Below, one piece after another: positions 1 through 6,458 of a stretch of 8,230 bases of DNA. The notes beneath the pieces were generated by a model that had not been told where the DNA came from, did not search any database, and saw nothing but the letters and a program-made list of their open reading frames with translations. The translations under genes were made by a program, and so were the position numbers. This DNA comes from Pelotomaculum sp. (GTDB taxonomy: Bacteria; Bacillota; Desulfotomaculia; Desulfotomaculales; Pelotomaculaceae): assembly GCA_022839445.1 (NCBI GenBank), contig JALHFC010000038.1, forward strand, positions 1-8,230. Direction: 5' to 3'. The number at the start of each line of letters is the position of its first letter. Positions within the stretch are counted from its first letter, which is position 1.

Positions 1-380
1 ATACCGGTGATTTAAGAAAAGGGACCCTGGATGAGGCAGCCGCCGGCGCAAGTTTTAGGCCGGCAAAACCTACCTACCTGCCGCTGGGGGCGGAACTCGG
101 CGAGGTTTCCTGGACGTCTGGGGCCATCAACCAGAATTACCGGACCGGCCGGCATTCCTTTACAGTTACCCAAAGCCGGGCTGAAGTAGGCGACCAGTTT
201 GACGGTGGAGTAGCCCGTGCCCGGCAGGGGACGCCTGTAGAAATTAACGGGGTAAAGGCTGTTTTGCAGGAAACCGGCTTTGAAAACACGATCAGGTGGC
301 AACAGGGTGAATGGAACTATTCCATCAGTGGCGCCCTATCTAGGGAGGAAATCATAAGGATCGCCCAATCATTGAGATAA
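1..380 (+). CDS. DUF4367-type protein, C-terminal fragment
   Basis: The reading frame is open from the window edge to the TAA at 378-380, so the 5' end is missing; about 125 residues are visible. The fragment has the layout I associate with DUF4367 domains: a P-x-YLPLG stretch near residue 30, a middle part of alternating strands with a VTQSR segment, a 'VEINGVKAVLQE' segment, an 'IRWQQGEWNYSISG' strand pair, and a closing helix REEIIRIAQSL. In this family the domain often sits outside the membrane behind a single transmembrane helix, sometimes in anti-sigma-factor-like proteins; no membrane segment is visible here because the N-terminus is outside the window. Function is unknown. It converges on topB, with only about 50 bp between the two stops, filled by an inverted repeat. 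The family call is from memory of the pattern, not from a search. Confidence 0.72.
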   Translation, partial: TGDLRKGTLDEAAAGASFRPAKPTYLPLGAELGEVSWTSGAINQNYRTGRHSFTVTQSRAEVGDQFDGGVARARQGTPVEINGVKAVLQETGFENTIRWQQGEWNYSISGALSREEIIRIAQSLR

Positions 381-384
381 CGGT

Positions 385-450
385 GACCAGCCACGGGGAC
401 GGTGACTTTGGCTGGTTCACCAGCCAAAGTCACCGTCCCCGTGGCTGGTC
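385..450. repeat. Perfect 31-bp inverted repeat (REP-like palindrome)
   Basis: The arms at 385-415 and 420-450 are exact reverse complements over 31 bp, separated by the loop TTCA at 416-419. Neither strand has a T-run after the stem, so it is not a textbook intrinsic terminator, although a stem this strong between two converging genes could stop or protect both transcripts. The core GGGGACGGT resembles dispersed palindromes I recall from Peptococcaceae genomes (recollection, not checked). The right arm runs into the topB coding region and supplies its last six codons and stop. Confidence 0.9.
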
Positions 451-2514
451 CGGGTCTTCTTTGGCTAGGGCTTCTTTCAACAATTCCCCTAGGTTCTGCC
501 CAACCGAGCCCTTGTCGCTGTACTGGGAAATAAGTTTTTGATTGATCCGGCTGGTGCTTTTTGAGCTTTTGAAACCAGCAAAATCATCCTGTCTTTCCGG
601 CTGCCTGTGCCCGCAAGTGCGATCCGGACAAACCAGCATTTTCCCCCGCTTTCCTTTAAACAGCAACATATACTTGCCGCATACCGGGCATTTGGTTTTT
701 GTCACGTTGTCCACCTGGAAGATGGTTTTATCCGTGGAAACACTTTTGACCAGCTCCCGGGTATTATCCCGGATGTCGGCCATAAAACGTGATTTGCTTC
801 CCTCGCCCCTGGCGATGTTTGTGAGGCTCTGCTCCCAGCTGGCTGTTAATTCAGGTGACTTGAGGGCCGGCGCAACCAGTTTGACCAGCTGTATTCCCTT
901 GGAGGTGGGGACAAGTTCCTTGCCGCTGCGCTCGATATAAAGCGTGCGCAGGAGCTTTTCAATGATGTCGGCCCGGGTGGCCGGCGTTCCCAGGCCGCCT
1001 TGCTTCAATGACTCCCGCAGTTCTTCATCCTCGACAAACTTGCCCGCGTGTTCCATTGCCGTCAGCAAAGTCGCTTCCGTGTAACGAGGCGGCGGTTTTG
1101 TTTTTGATTTCTTGATTTTGACACCTTGGACTTGTTTTTGATCGCCTTTTTTCTGGCGGGATAGTACCTGTTCCGGTAGGGCCTCGTCGGCGTCCTCTTT
1201 TTCCACAGTCCGGCCGGTTACGGCCCTCCAGCCCTGATCCGTCACTACCTTACCCCGTGAGTAAAAGAGCTCGTTGTTTACAACTGTGATCAAGGTGGTC
1301 AGCTCGTAGCGGAAGGGCGGGTAGAGCACCGCGATAAAGCGCCTGGCAACCAGGTCGTAAAGGTTTTTTTCATCGGCTGACAAGGCTGCCAAGCGCAGGG
1401 GTTGCTCGGTAGGGATGATGGCGTGGTGGTCGGATACCTTGCTGTCGTCTACAAAGCGCTTGGACGGCGCCGGTGGTTTTTGCAGCAACGGTCTTACAAA
1501 TTCTGCATAGTGCCCTACGGCCATGGCCTTTAGCCGGGCCGGGAGGGTGGGTACCATATCTTTGGTGATATATCGCGAATCAGTGCGCGGGTAGGTTACT
1601 AGTTTATGCCGCTCGTACAGGTCTTGTAAAACAGACAGGGTTTTTTGCGCCGTAAATCCAAGCCGTTTGTTGGCGTCTCTCTGTAGTTCCGTCAAGTCGT
1701 ATGCCAGGGGCGGGGGTTCACTCTTTGACTCCGTTTTAAGCTCCTTAATAGTGCCTTTTTGCCCCTTTACCCGGGAGGTAATTTCTTGCGCCCGGTCATG
1801 CAAAAAGATCCGGCTGTTTCCGGCCTGGTCACGCCAGTCGCCAAAATAGTCCCCGAAATCCGCCCGGATGGTCCAATAATCAACAGGGACGAACTTTTTT
1901 ATTTCTTCCTCCCGGTCCACGATCATAGCCAGCGTGGGTGTCTGTACCCTTCCTGCGGTCAACTGGGCGTTAAATTTACATGACAAAGCACGGGTTACGT
2001 TTAGCCCGATCAGCCAGTCCGCTTCTGCCCGGCATACGGCTGCGTCATACAGGTTATTGTAGGCGGAACCGGCTTTTAAACCGGCGAAGCCCTCCCGGAT
2101 GGCGCCGTCAGTCTGGGAGGAAATCCACAGGCGCTTGAACGGTTTTTTCCAGTTGGCGAGGACCATGATCCAGCGGGCGACCAACTCCCCTTCCCTGCCG
2201 GCGTCGGTGGCGATCACCAATTCCTTGATGTCGGGCCGCTTCATCAGGTTCCTGACCACCTGAAACTGGTGGGAAGTTTGCCGGATTACCTTTAATTTCA
2301 TCCTCTCCGGCAGCATCGGCAGGTCTTCTAATTTCCACTGCCGGTACTTGGAGTTATAGTCCTCCGGCTCAGCTAAAGTAACCAAGTGACCTAGCGCCCA
2401 GGTTACAACATATTGGGCTCCTTCGATATATCCTTTTTGTTTGTTATGGCATTGTAACACCCTGGCAATTTCCCGCGCTACGCTAGGTTTTTCAGCTAGT
2501 ACGAGCGATTTCAT
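430..2514 (-). CDS. topB: DNA topoisomerase III (type IA)
   Basis: Type IA topoisomerase that cuts one DNA strand through a 5'-phosphotyrosine link and helps decatenate and resolve replication and recombination intermediates. The 694-residue product opens with the TOPRIM strand SLVLAEKPSVA (E8), followed by ATDAGREGE at about 102-110. Its second acidic position is Gly, as I recall for Bacillus TopB. The catalytic tyrosine is Y308 in LVTYPRTDSRY; later conserved blocks are SDHHAIIPT (about 361-369) and GGLGTPATRADIIEKL (about 506-521). A C4 zinc ribbon (C609, C612, C629, C634) lies near the end. An upstream in-frame ATG at 2541 exists, but I chose the ATG at 2514 because AGGAG (2522-2526) sits 7 nt before it and the protein then begins at the TOPRIM strand. 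The final residues DQPRGR and the TGA come from the inverted repeat. Length is normal for the family. Confidence 0.96.
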   Translation of the reverse strand: MKSLVLAEKPSVAREIARVLQCHNKQKGYIEGAQYVVTWALGHLVTLAEPEDYNSKYRQWKLEDLPMLPERMKLKVIRQTSHQFQVVRNLMKRPDIKELVIATDAGREGELVARWIMVLANWKKPFKRLWISSQTDGAIREGFAGLKAGSAYNNLYDAAVCRAEADWLIGLNVTRALSCKFNAQLTAGRVQTPTLAMIVDREEEIKKFVPVDYWTIRADFGDYFGDWRDQAGNSRIFLHDRAQEITSRVKGQKGTIKELKTESKSEPPPLAYDLTELQRDANKRLGFTAQKTLSVLQDLYERHKLVTYPRTDSRYITKDMVPTLPARLKAMAVGHYAEFVRPLLQKPPAPSKRFVDDSKVSDHHAIIPTEQPLRLAALSADEKNLYDLVARRFIAVLYPPFRYELTTLITVVNNELFYSRGKVVTDQGWRAVTGRTVEKEDADEALPEQVLSRQKKGDQKQVQGVKIKKSKTKPPPRYTEATLLTAMEHAGKFVEDEELRESLKQGGLGTPATRADIIEKLLRTLYIERSGKELVPTSKGIQLVKLVAPALKSPELTASWEQSLTNIARGEGSKSRFMADIRDNTRELVKSVSTDKTIFQVDNVTKTKCPVCGKYMLLFKGKRGKMLVCPDRTCGHRQPERQDDFAGFKSSKSTSRINQKLISQYSDKGSVGQNLGELLKEALAKEDPDQPRGR

Positions 2515-2521
2515 GTAAACA

Positions 2522-2526
2522 CTCCT
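2522..2526 (-). promoter_or_regulatory. Ribosome binding site of topB
   Basis: On the minus strand AGGAG lies 7 nt before the ATG at 2514. The alternative ATG nine codons upstream has no comparable site, so this element decides the start. Confidence 0.75.
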
Positions 2527-2586
2527 AAATTTGTTATACAACTATTTTAACATATAAATTCATGGGAGGGACATCCTGTTTTAAAA

Positions 2587-2616
2587 TTTGCCGGGCAAAC
2601 TTGGCGAACGCGCCAA
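2587..2616 (-). terminator. Weak candidate terminator after the P-loop ATPase gene
   Basis: Read on the minus strand, two short stems follow each other: TTGGCG/CGCCAA with a 4-nt loop (2601-2616), then TTTGC/GCAAA with a 3-nt loop (2587-2599), the latter followed by TTTT and A-rich sequence. The stems are only 6 and 5 bp, so this is a weak terminator candidate between the ATPase gene and topB. If it is inactive, the two genes could be cotranscribed across the 136-bp gap. Confidence 0.3.
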
Positions 2617-2650
2617 AACCTTAAAAACGTCCAAACCCAACAACCATGCC

Positions 2651-3760
2651 CTACCGCTTCTCCGAAGCCAGCTCGATAATTCGCCGCAGTGTTTTTTCCC
2701 TGCGGGTGTTAATCGCTTCAAAGTCCATATAGGGGACGTAACACTTCTCAATTTCGTCGTGCATATATTTAGCCCGCTTTAAGAAGGAAACCGCCTGCTC
2801 CATGCACTGGCGATACATACCGCGGGCTGCCCCCTTTTCTGCTAGGCAGGCTTCGTTGATCAGCGGGTTTACGCAGGTCATGGTGTCGATGACGGTATCG
2901 CCGTCTTTTGGCCGGTAAACATGCGGCTCGACGTTGTTTATGATGGCCAGGCCAAGGTCATGGATGACCAGGTGATCGATGTTTTGCGGGTTCAACGCGC
3001 AGTGAAACGCCGTTGCGTTGTAACCGCGGGCCAGCGTAGCTTCCAGCAGGCGGCGGACTAAAGTTGTTTTGCCGGTACCGTCGTCACCGTAAATGATGTA
3101 GCGTTTGTCCAGGTGATCAACCACGGTGTCCAGGTAACTGACCGGCCCGTCCGGGGTAATGGCGGTGGCGAAAAGGCGCCGTGCTTTGGGGTTGTCGGTA
3201 AGCCTGGGTTTCCCCTCAAATATATCATGGATTAGTTCCAGGACCAGCCTGTCGAAAGCCCCCCTGTTAAAGATACCACTCTCGTTATAGTAGGTTTCCA
3301 CCTCATCCAGGAAGAGCTTGGCTCCTGCCAGAAAGGCGTGTGAATGCTTAAACAGGCGGCCCAGCTCTTTATTTTTGGTGAGTATTTCATTTTTATTGCC
3401 CCGTAGCCCTTGCTCGTTCCAATAGTCCCCCAGGTGTATTATTTCACCGACAACACCGGGATATATTGGATCTAACAGGTGAGGAGCAGTGCCGTCTAAA
3501 AGGGCGACCCGGACGGCCGGGATAACCAACCCGTCCAGTGATTCGCTGTCTGAGGAGCAGCAGTGGTACTCAACGTCATAGCCCATTTCCAGCATGGTCT
3601 CACCGATCTTGCGCATAAAAGTTGATTTGCCTACACCGGGACCGCCTTTGATAACAAAAATGCGGGTTGCGTCCGGTTCGATAACATGGTCGTAAAATGA
3701 ATAAAACCCATAAGCAGTGTTTCCACCTGGAAAAACTTTGATCATTTTTCCTTTAGACAA
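2651..3760 (-). CDS. Duplicated P-loop ATPase, PRK06851-type, function unknown
   Basis: Predicted cytoplasmic NTPase of 369 residues with two Walker A motifs: GGPGVGKST at about 39-47 and GDDGTGKTT at about 225-233. Each is followed after some 20 residues by a matching block: HCCSSDSESLDGLVIP with LLDGTAPHLLDP in the first half, and HCALNPQNIDHLVIH with INNVEPHVYRP in the second. The protein is therefore an internal duplication of one ATPase unit. I associate this architecture with the PRK06851 family, whose role is not established; no substrate can be named. There is no signal peptide or membrane segment. The longest frame begins at a TTG at 3769 that directly abuts AAGGAGG (3770-3776), which is too close. 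The TTG at 3758-3760 lies 9 nt after that site and is preferred; an ATG at 3745 is the alternative. It is divergent from nadE and upstream of topB on the same strand. Confidence 0.85.
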   Translation of the reverse strand: MSKGKMIKVFPGGNTAYGFYSFYDHVIEPDATRIFVIKGGPGVGKSTFMRKIGETMLEMGYDVEYHCCSSDSESLDGLVIPAVRVALLDGTAPHLLDPIYPGVVGEIIHLGDYWNEQGLRGNKNEILTKNKELGRLFKHSHAFLAGAKLFLDEVETYYNESGIFNRGAFDRLVLELIHDIFEGKPRLTDNPKARRLFATAITPDGPVSYLDTVVDHLDKRYIIYGDDGTGKTTLVRRLLEATLARGYNATAFHCALNPQNIDHLVIHDLGLAIINNVEPHVYRPKDGDTVIDTMTCVNPLINEACLAEKGAARGMYRQCMEQAVSFLKRAKYMHDEIEKCYVPYMDFEAINTRREKTLRRIIELASEKR

Positions 3761-3769
3761 GGGTAGCAA

Positions 3770-3776
3770 CCTCCTT
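3770..3776 (-). promoter_or_regulatory. Strong ribosome binding site of the P-loop ATPase gene
   Basis: AAGGAGG on the minus strand, 9 nt before the TTG at 3758-3760. It rules out the more upstream TTG at 3769, which would have zero spacing. Confidence 0.7.
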
Positions 3777-3800
3777 GTATAATATTAAAATAAGGTTGTG

Positions 3801-3816
3801 CCGTAAAGCTAAACGG
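3801..3816. promoter_or_regulatory. Operator-like imperfect palindromes in the divergent region
   Basis: CCGTAAAGCTAAACGG (3801-3816) matches its own reverse complement at 12 of 16 positions, centred on AGCT. Ten bases further on, CCGGG-G-CCCGG (3826-3836) is a second, 5+1+5 palindrome. Both sit just upstream of the ATPase gene in the shared region with nadE, where a regulator of either gene could bind. No known operator consensus was recognised. Confidence 0.25.
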
Positions 3817-3923
3817 ATAAAAGGTCCGGGGCCCGGCATTATATTACCTTACCATATAAATATATATGTTATTTTGAGGCAATATGATAATATAAGCGGT
3901 TATGATTAACGGCCGCAGGGGTC

Positions 3924-3970
3924 TAAAACACCCAGGCGGAGCGTATATAACTAAACATTGGGGTGTTTTA
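3924..3970 (+). promoter_or_regulatory. Inverted repeat able to cover the nadE ribosome site
   Basis: TAAAACACCC (3924-3933) and GGGTGTTTTA (3961-3970) are exact 10-bp complements separated by 27 nt. The 3' arm contains the only Shine-Dalgarno-like sequence (GGGGTG, 3960-3965) placed correctly, 7 nt before the TTG at 3973. If transcribed, the hairpin would hide that site; its T-rich 3' arm followed by TTTTG could alternatively act as a weak attenuator. The sequence pairing is direct; the regulatory role is inferred. Confidence 0.45.
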
Positions 3971-3972
3971 TT

Positions 3973-5868
3973 TTGTTAAGAATTGCCTTGGGGCAGATGG
4001 AAGTTGTGCCCGGCAGGCCGGACCTGAATTGCCGGACGATGCTGGACATGATCGGGGAGGCGCGTCGGGGGGGCGCGCATATAATTGTTTTTCCGGAAAT
4101 GTCCGTGCCCGGCTATTTGTTAGGGAATACCTGGGGGCAGCGGGCGTTTTTGCGTGATTGTGAGGAATACGGCCGGCAAGTCATAAAAGCTTCCTCCGGT
4201 ATATGTGTGTTATTTGGCAATGTGGGTGTCGACTGGAATAGAACTACAGGTGGCAGGGTATGCAAGTACAACGCGGTTTTTGCAGCACAAAACGGCCGTC
4301 TAATAAAGAATAAATACTATCCTTACCCTTTCCAGATCAAAGAGTATGCCACTGGTTGCCCGGATTTCGATGAAGCACGGCATTTTTGCAGCCTTAGCGA
4401 TTTAGCCCGGGATATGGGGCCAAAAGCCGGGGAATTAAAGCAACCGGTCCGGATAAACATTGGCGGTGAACCGCTCTTGCTTGCGTGTTCTTTTTATAAC
4501 GAAGGAAATGGCGACGAGCGTGCCGCCATGCCATTAAAGGGCGCACACTTGTTGATAAATATCGCTGCCTCGCCTTTTGCCGTTGGGAAAAATAACTTGC
4601 GAAAACGGTTTTTATCCGGGTTGGCAGCCGGGGCCGGGGCGCCGTTGATTTTTGTAAACAATGTGGGGATCCAGAACAGCGGCAAAACCGTCTATACTTA
4701 TGACGGCGGTAGTGCTATATTCGACGGTTTTGGTGAAATTATTGACTGCTGTGCCCCTTTCACGCCTGAACTAAAATTTGTTGATTTGGATTTCGGCTGT
4801 CGCGGTCGAAACGCAATCCCCATACCAGTTGCGCAAGGCTCAGATATCGGAAGCACATACAGTGCCCTTAACTATGGAATAAGAAAATTTTTGGCGATGA
4901 TCGGCATGAAAAGGGTTGTGATCGGCGTATCCGGGGGCATAGACTCGGCTGTTAGCGCCGCGCTGTATGGAACGGTCCTTGATCCCGGGGACCTCCTGCT
5001 GGTAAGCATGCCCAGCATGTACACTTCACGAACGACCAGGGACCTGGCCGGGAAGTTAGCCCGCAACCTGGGTTGCCTGTATAGCGTAATGCCGATACAG
5101 GACGCAGTCGAGTTCACTGTTGGACAAATCAGCAAAACGCCGGTTATTAATATGAAAACTGGAAAAAGGCAGCAGCTTGCCGTTGCCCCGTTTGTTGCGG
5201 AAAATATCCAGGCCCGCGACCGCTCGGCCCGGATCTTGGCCGGCGTGGCAGCGGCTTTTGGCGGGGGTTTTACCTGCAACAGCAATAAAAGTGAGATGAC
5301 GATAGGGTATGCGACGATGTGCGGAGACCTGGCCGGCTTTCTTGCCGCCCTAGCGGATCTTTGGAAATACCAGGTTTATGGACTGGCCGGATATTTAAAT
5401 GAACACGTCTACCGGCGGGAAGTGATCCCCCGGGAGAGTATCGACATTGTGCCGAGCGCGGAGCTTTCCTTTGAGCAGGCCGTCGACGAGGGCAAAGGCG
5501 ACCCGGTTATTTACCCTTACCATGATTACCTGTTCAGGGCTTTCATGGAGCGGGAGGACAGGGTTGCGCCGGAAGATATCCTAACCTGGTGGGTTGAGGG
5601 TGTTTTGGAAGAAAGAATAGGTTGCCGGCCGGGGTTGGTTAAGCGTATATTCAAAGACACGGGTGAATTTATCTTTGATTTGGAACGCTGGTGGACACAA
5701 TACACCGGGATCGGTGTCGCCAAAAGAATCCAGTCCCCGCCGGTCCTGGCCGTGAGCCGGAGGCCTTACGGGTTCGGTCAACGGGAGGCGCAGAACAGGG
5801 TGCATTTTACAGCAAGCTACTTAAGGCTCAAAAAAGAAGCGCTAAAACATAAAACAACGGAGCAATAA
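3973..5868 (+). CDS. nadE: Glutamine-dependent NAD+ synthetase
   Basis: Cytoplasmic last step of NAD+ synthesis: amidation of nicotinate adenine dinucleotide with ATP, using ammonia released from glutamine. The 631-residue product has an N-terminal nitrilase-fold glutaminase (about 1-290): the proposed triad is E42 in IIVFPEMSVPGY, K114 in KNKYYPYPF and C172 in LLLACSFYNEG. The synthetase half (about 295-600) carries the PP-loop VIGVSGGIDSA (about 316-326), NSNKSEMTIGYATMCGD and IVPSAELSFEQ. The C-terminal stretch GKGDPVIYPYHDYLF suggests a divergent clade. The nitrilase cysteine is followed by SFYN rather than the usual E-D-x-W. The frame is open from a TTG at 3958, but the TTG at 3973 (protein start LRIALGQ, the first nitrilase strand) is preferred because GGGGTG precedes it by 7 nt. 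Start choice is moderately certain; identity is strong. Confidence 0.94.
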   Translation: MLRIALGQMEVVPGRPDLNCRTMLDMIGEARRGGAHIIVFPEMSVPGYLLGNTWGQRAFLRDCEEYGRQVIKASSGICVLFGNVGVDWNRTTGGRVCKYNAVFAAQNGRLIKNKYYPYPFQIKEYATGCPDFDEARHFCSLSDLARDMGPKAGELKQPVRINIGGEPLLLACSFYNEGNGDERAAMPLKGAHLLINIAASPFAVGKNNLRKRFLSGLAAGAGAPLIFVNNVGIQNSGKTVYTYDGGSAIFDGFGEIIDCCAPFTPELKFVDLDFGCRGRNAIPIPVAQGSDIGSTYSALNYGIRKFLAMIGMKRVVIGVSGGIDSAVSAALYGTVLDPGDLLLVSMPSMYTSRTTRDLAGKLARNLGCLYSVMPIQDAVEFTVGQISKTPVINMKTGKRQQLAVAPFVAENIQARDRSARILAGVAAAFGGGFTCNSNKSEMTIGYATMCGDLAGFLAALADLWKYQVYGLAGYLNEHVYRREVIPRESIDIVPSAELSFEQAVDEGKGDPVIYPYHDYLFRAFMEREDRVAPEDILTWWVEGVLEERIGCRPGLVKRIFKDTGEFIFDLERWWTQYTGIGVAKRIQSPPVLAVSRRPYGFGQREAQNRVHFTASYLRLKKEALKHKTTEQ

Positions 5869-6094
5869 CCGATATATCACTCGTTGGTCTTTTTACACAT
5901 TTATTGTGACGCCTATAACCATTTTAGGTACATTTTTCTAGTAATCATACTTTCTGATAAGCTTTTTAAAAATTTAGAAAAAAAAGATTGGATTTAGGCA
6001 GGAATACGTTGAACTATGAAGAACTTAAAAAACAAATGATATAGATGCGCGATGTAAAAAAATTAATATTAAACGGGTTGTACCATGATAGTTT

Positions 6095-6125
6095 TTGACA
6101 GGCTAGCTGCTAGAAAAACTAAAAT
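6095..6125 (+). promoter_or_regulatory. Candidate sigma-A promoter, distal
   Basis: A perfect -35 hexamer TTGACA (6095-6100) and TAAAAT (6120-6125) as -10, with a rather long 19-bp spacer. The imperfect palindrome CTAGC-T-GCTAG lies inside the spacer. If used, it would give a leader of about 325 nt before the channel gene. Confidence 0.35.
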
Positions 6126-6274
6126 AATTTTTGGGGCCGGAAATTTTTGCTTTAAGCAAAAGGGTTTCGACCTTATTTGATGTGCCAGGTTTAGATTGGC
6201 AAATTTGTTTTGTAAGATGTAACTCCTACATGCCTAAGTTTAACAGAACCAGAGGATGCGATTTTTATAAGAGA

Positions 6275-6280
6275 TATAAT
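6275..6280 (+). promoter_or_regulatory. Candidate -10 element TATAAT, proximal
   Basis: A consensus TATAAT with no recognisable -35 hexamer 16-18 bp upstream (GAGGAT is the nearest). Such a promoter would need an activator. The inverted repeats at 6183-6201 and 6217-6231 lie 44-92 bp upstream, a suitable distance for one. Transcription would start near 6287, just before the first of the three purine-rich runs. Confidence 0.35.
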
Positions 6281-6290
6281 ATATAGGCAT

Positions 6291-6342
6291 GGAGGTCAAA
6301 GGAGGTGATTGATTTATCCAACCAACTAACATAGGAGGTGAA
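6291..6342 (+). promoter_or_regulatory. Cluster of three Shine-Dalgarno-like runs in the leader
   Basis: GGAGG (6291-6295), AAAGGAGGTGA (6298-6308) and AGGAGGTGA (6334-6342) occur within about 50 nt, more than 110 nt before the channel start. Only very short frames follow: GTG at 6305 gives 9 codons and stops at 6332-6334, overlapping the third run; ATG at 6342 gives four codons (MHGK). They may mark leader peptides, ribosome standby sites or remnants of lost genes. Confidence 0.45.
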
Positions 6343-6458
6343 TGCACGGCAAGTAACTAGAACGCGAATTACAATCTGCAATTATGGATTATTTGAAGAA
6401 CAGTTTTTTTATTAACTACCTAAAATATTCTTATCGAGTTTAAAAGGGGGTTTATTTT

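Larger units (their letters stand above)
5869..6458. other. 590-bp AT-rich gap without a convincing gene
   Basis: This stretch is visibly richer in A and T than the genes on either side. It has stops in all frames on the + strand, and no reading frame with both a good ribosome site and a plausible length. No hairpin followed by a T-run marks the end of nadE. It holds several short palindromes: TTTTGCTT-T-AAGCAAAA (6145-6161), TGCCA-N9-TGGCA (6183-6201) and ATGTA-ACTCC-TACAT (6217-6231). It also holds promoter-like hexamers and three Shine-Dalgarno-like purine runs, listed separately. Most likely it is the long regulatory region of the formate channel gene, perhaps including remnants of decayed sequence. 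Confidence 0.6.

Noticed and set aside
406..466. Direct repeat CTTTGGCT (406-413 and 459-466) as a target-site duplication of the palindrome
   Set aside because: The first copy lies inside the palindrome rather than flanking it, so it is most simply a chance match.
3779..3807. Promoter on the minus strand for the ATPase gene: TTTACG, 17-bp spacer, TATTAT
   Set aside because: The hexamers fit, but the predicted start near 3772 would fall inside the AAGGAGG ribosome site and cut it, so another promoter is more likely.
5988..6098. Two consecutive in-frame short peptides (TTG 5988 to TAG 6042, then ATG 6045 to TGA 6096), possibly a broken small gene
   Set aside because: No convincing ribosome site, lysine- and leucine-rich composition as expected from AT-rich DNA, and no recognisable family.
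6130..6215. Sigma-54 promoter upstream of the formate channel
   Set aside because: TGGCA at 6197 and TTTGC at 6146 were tested, but no GG-N10-GC arrangement is present.
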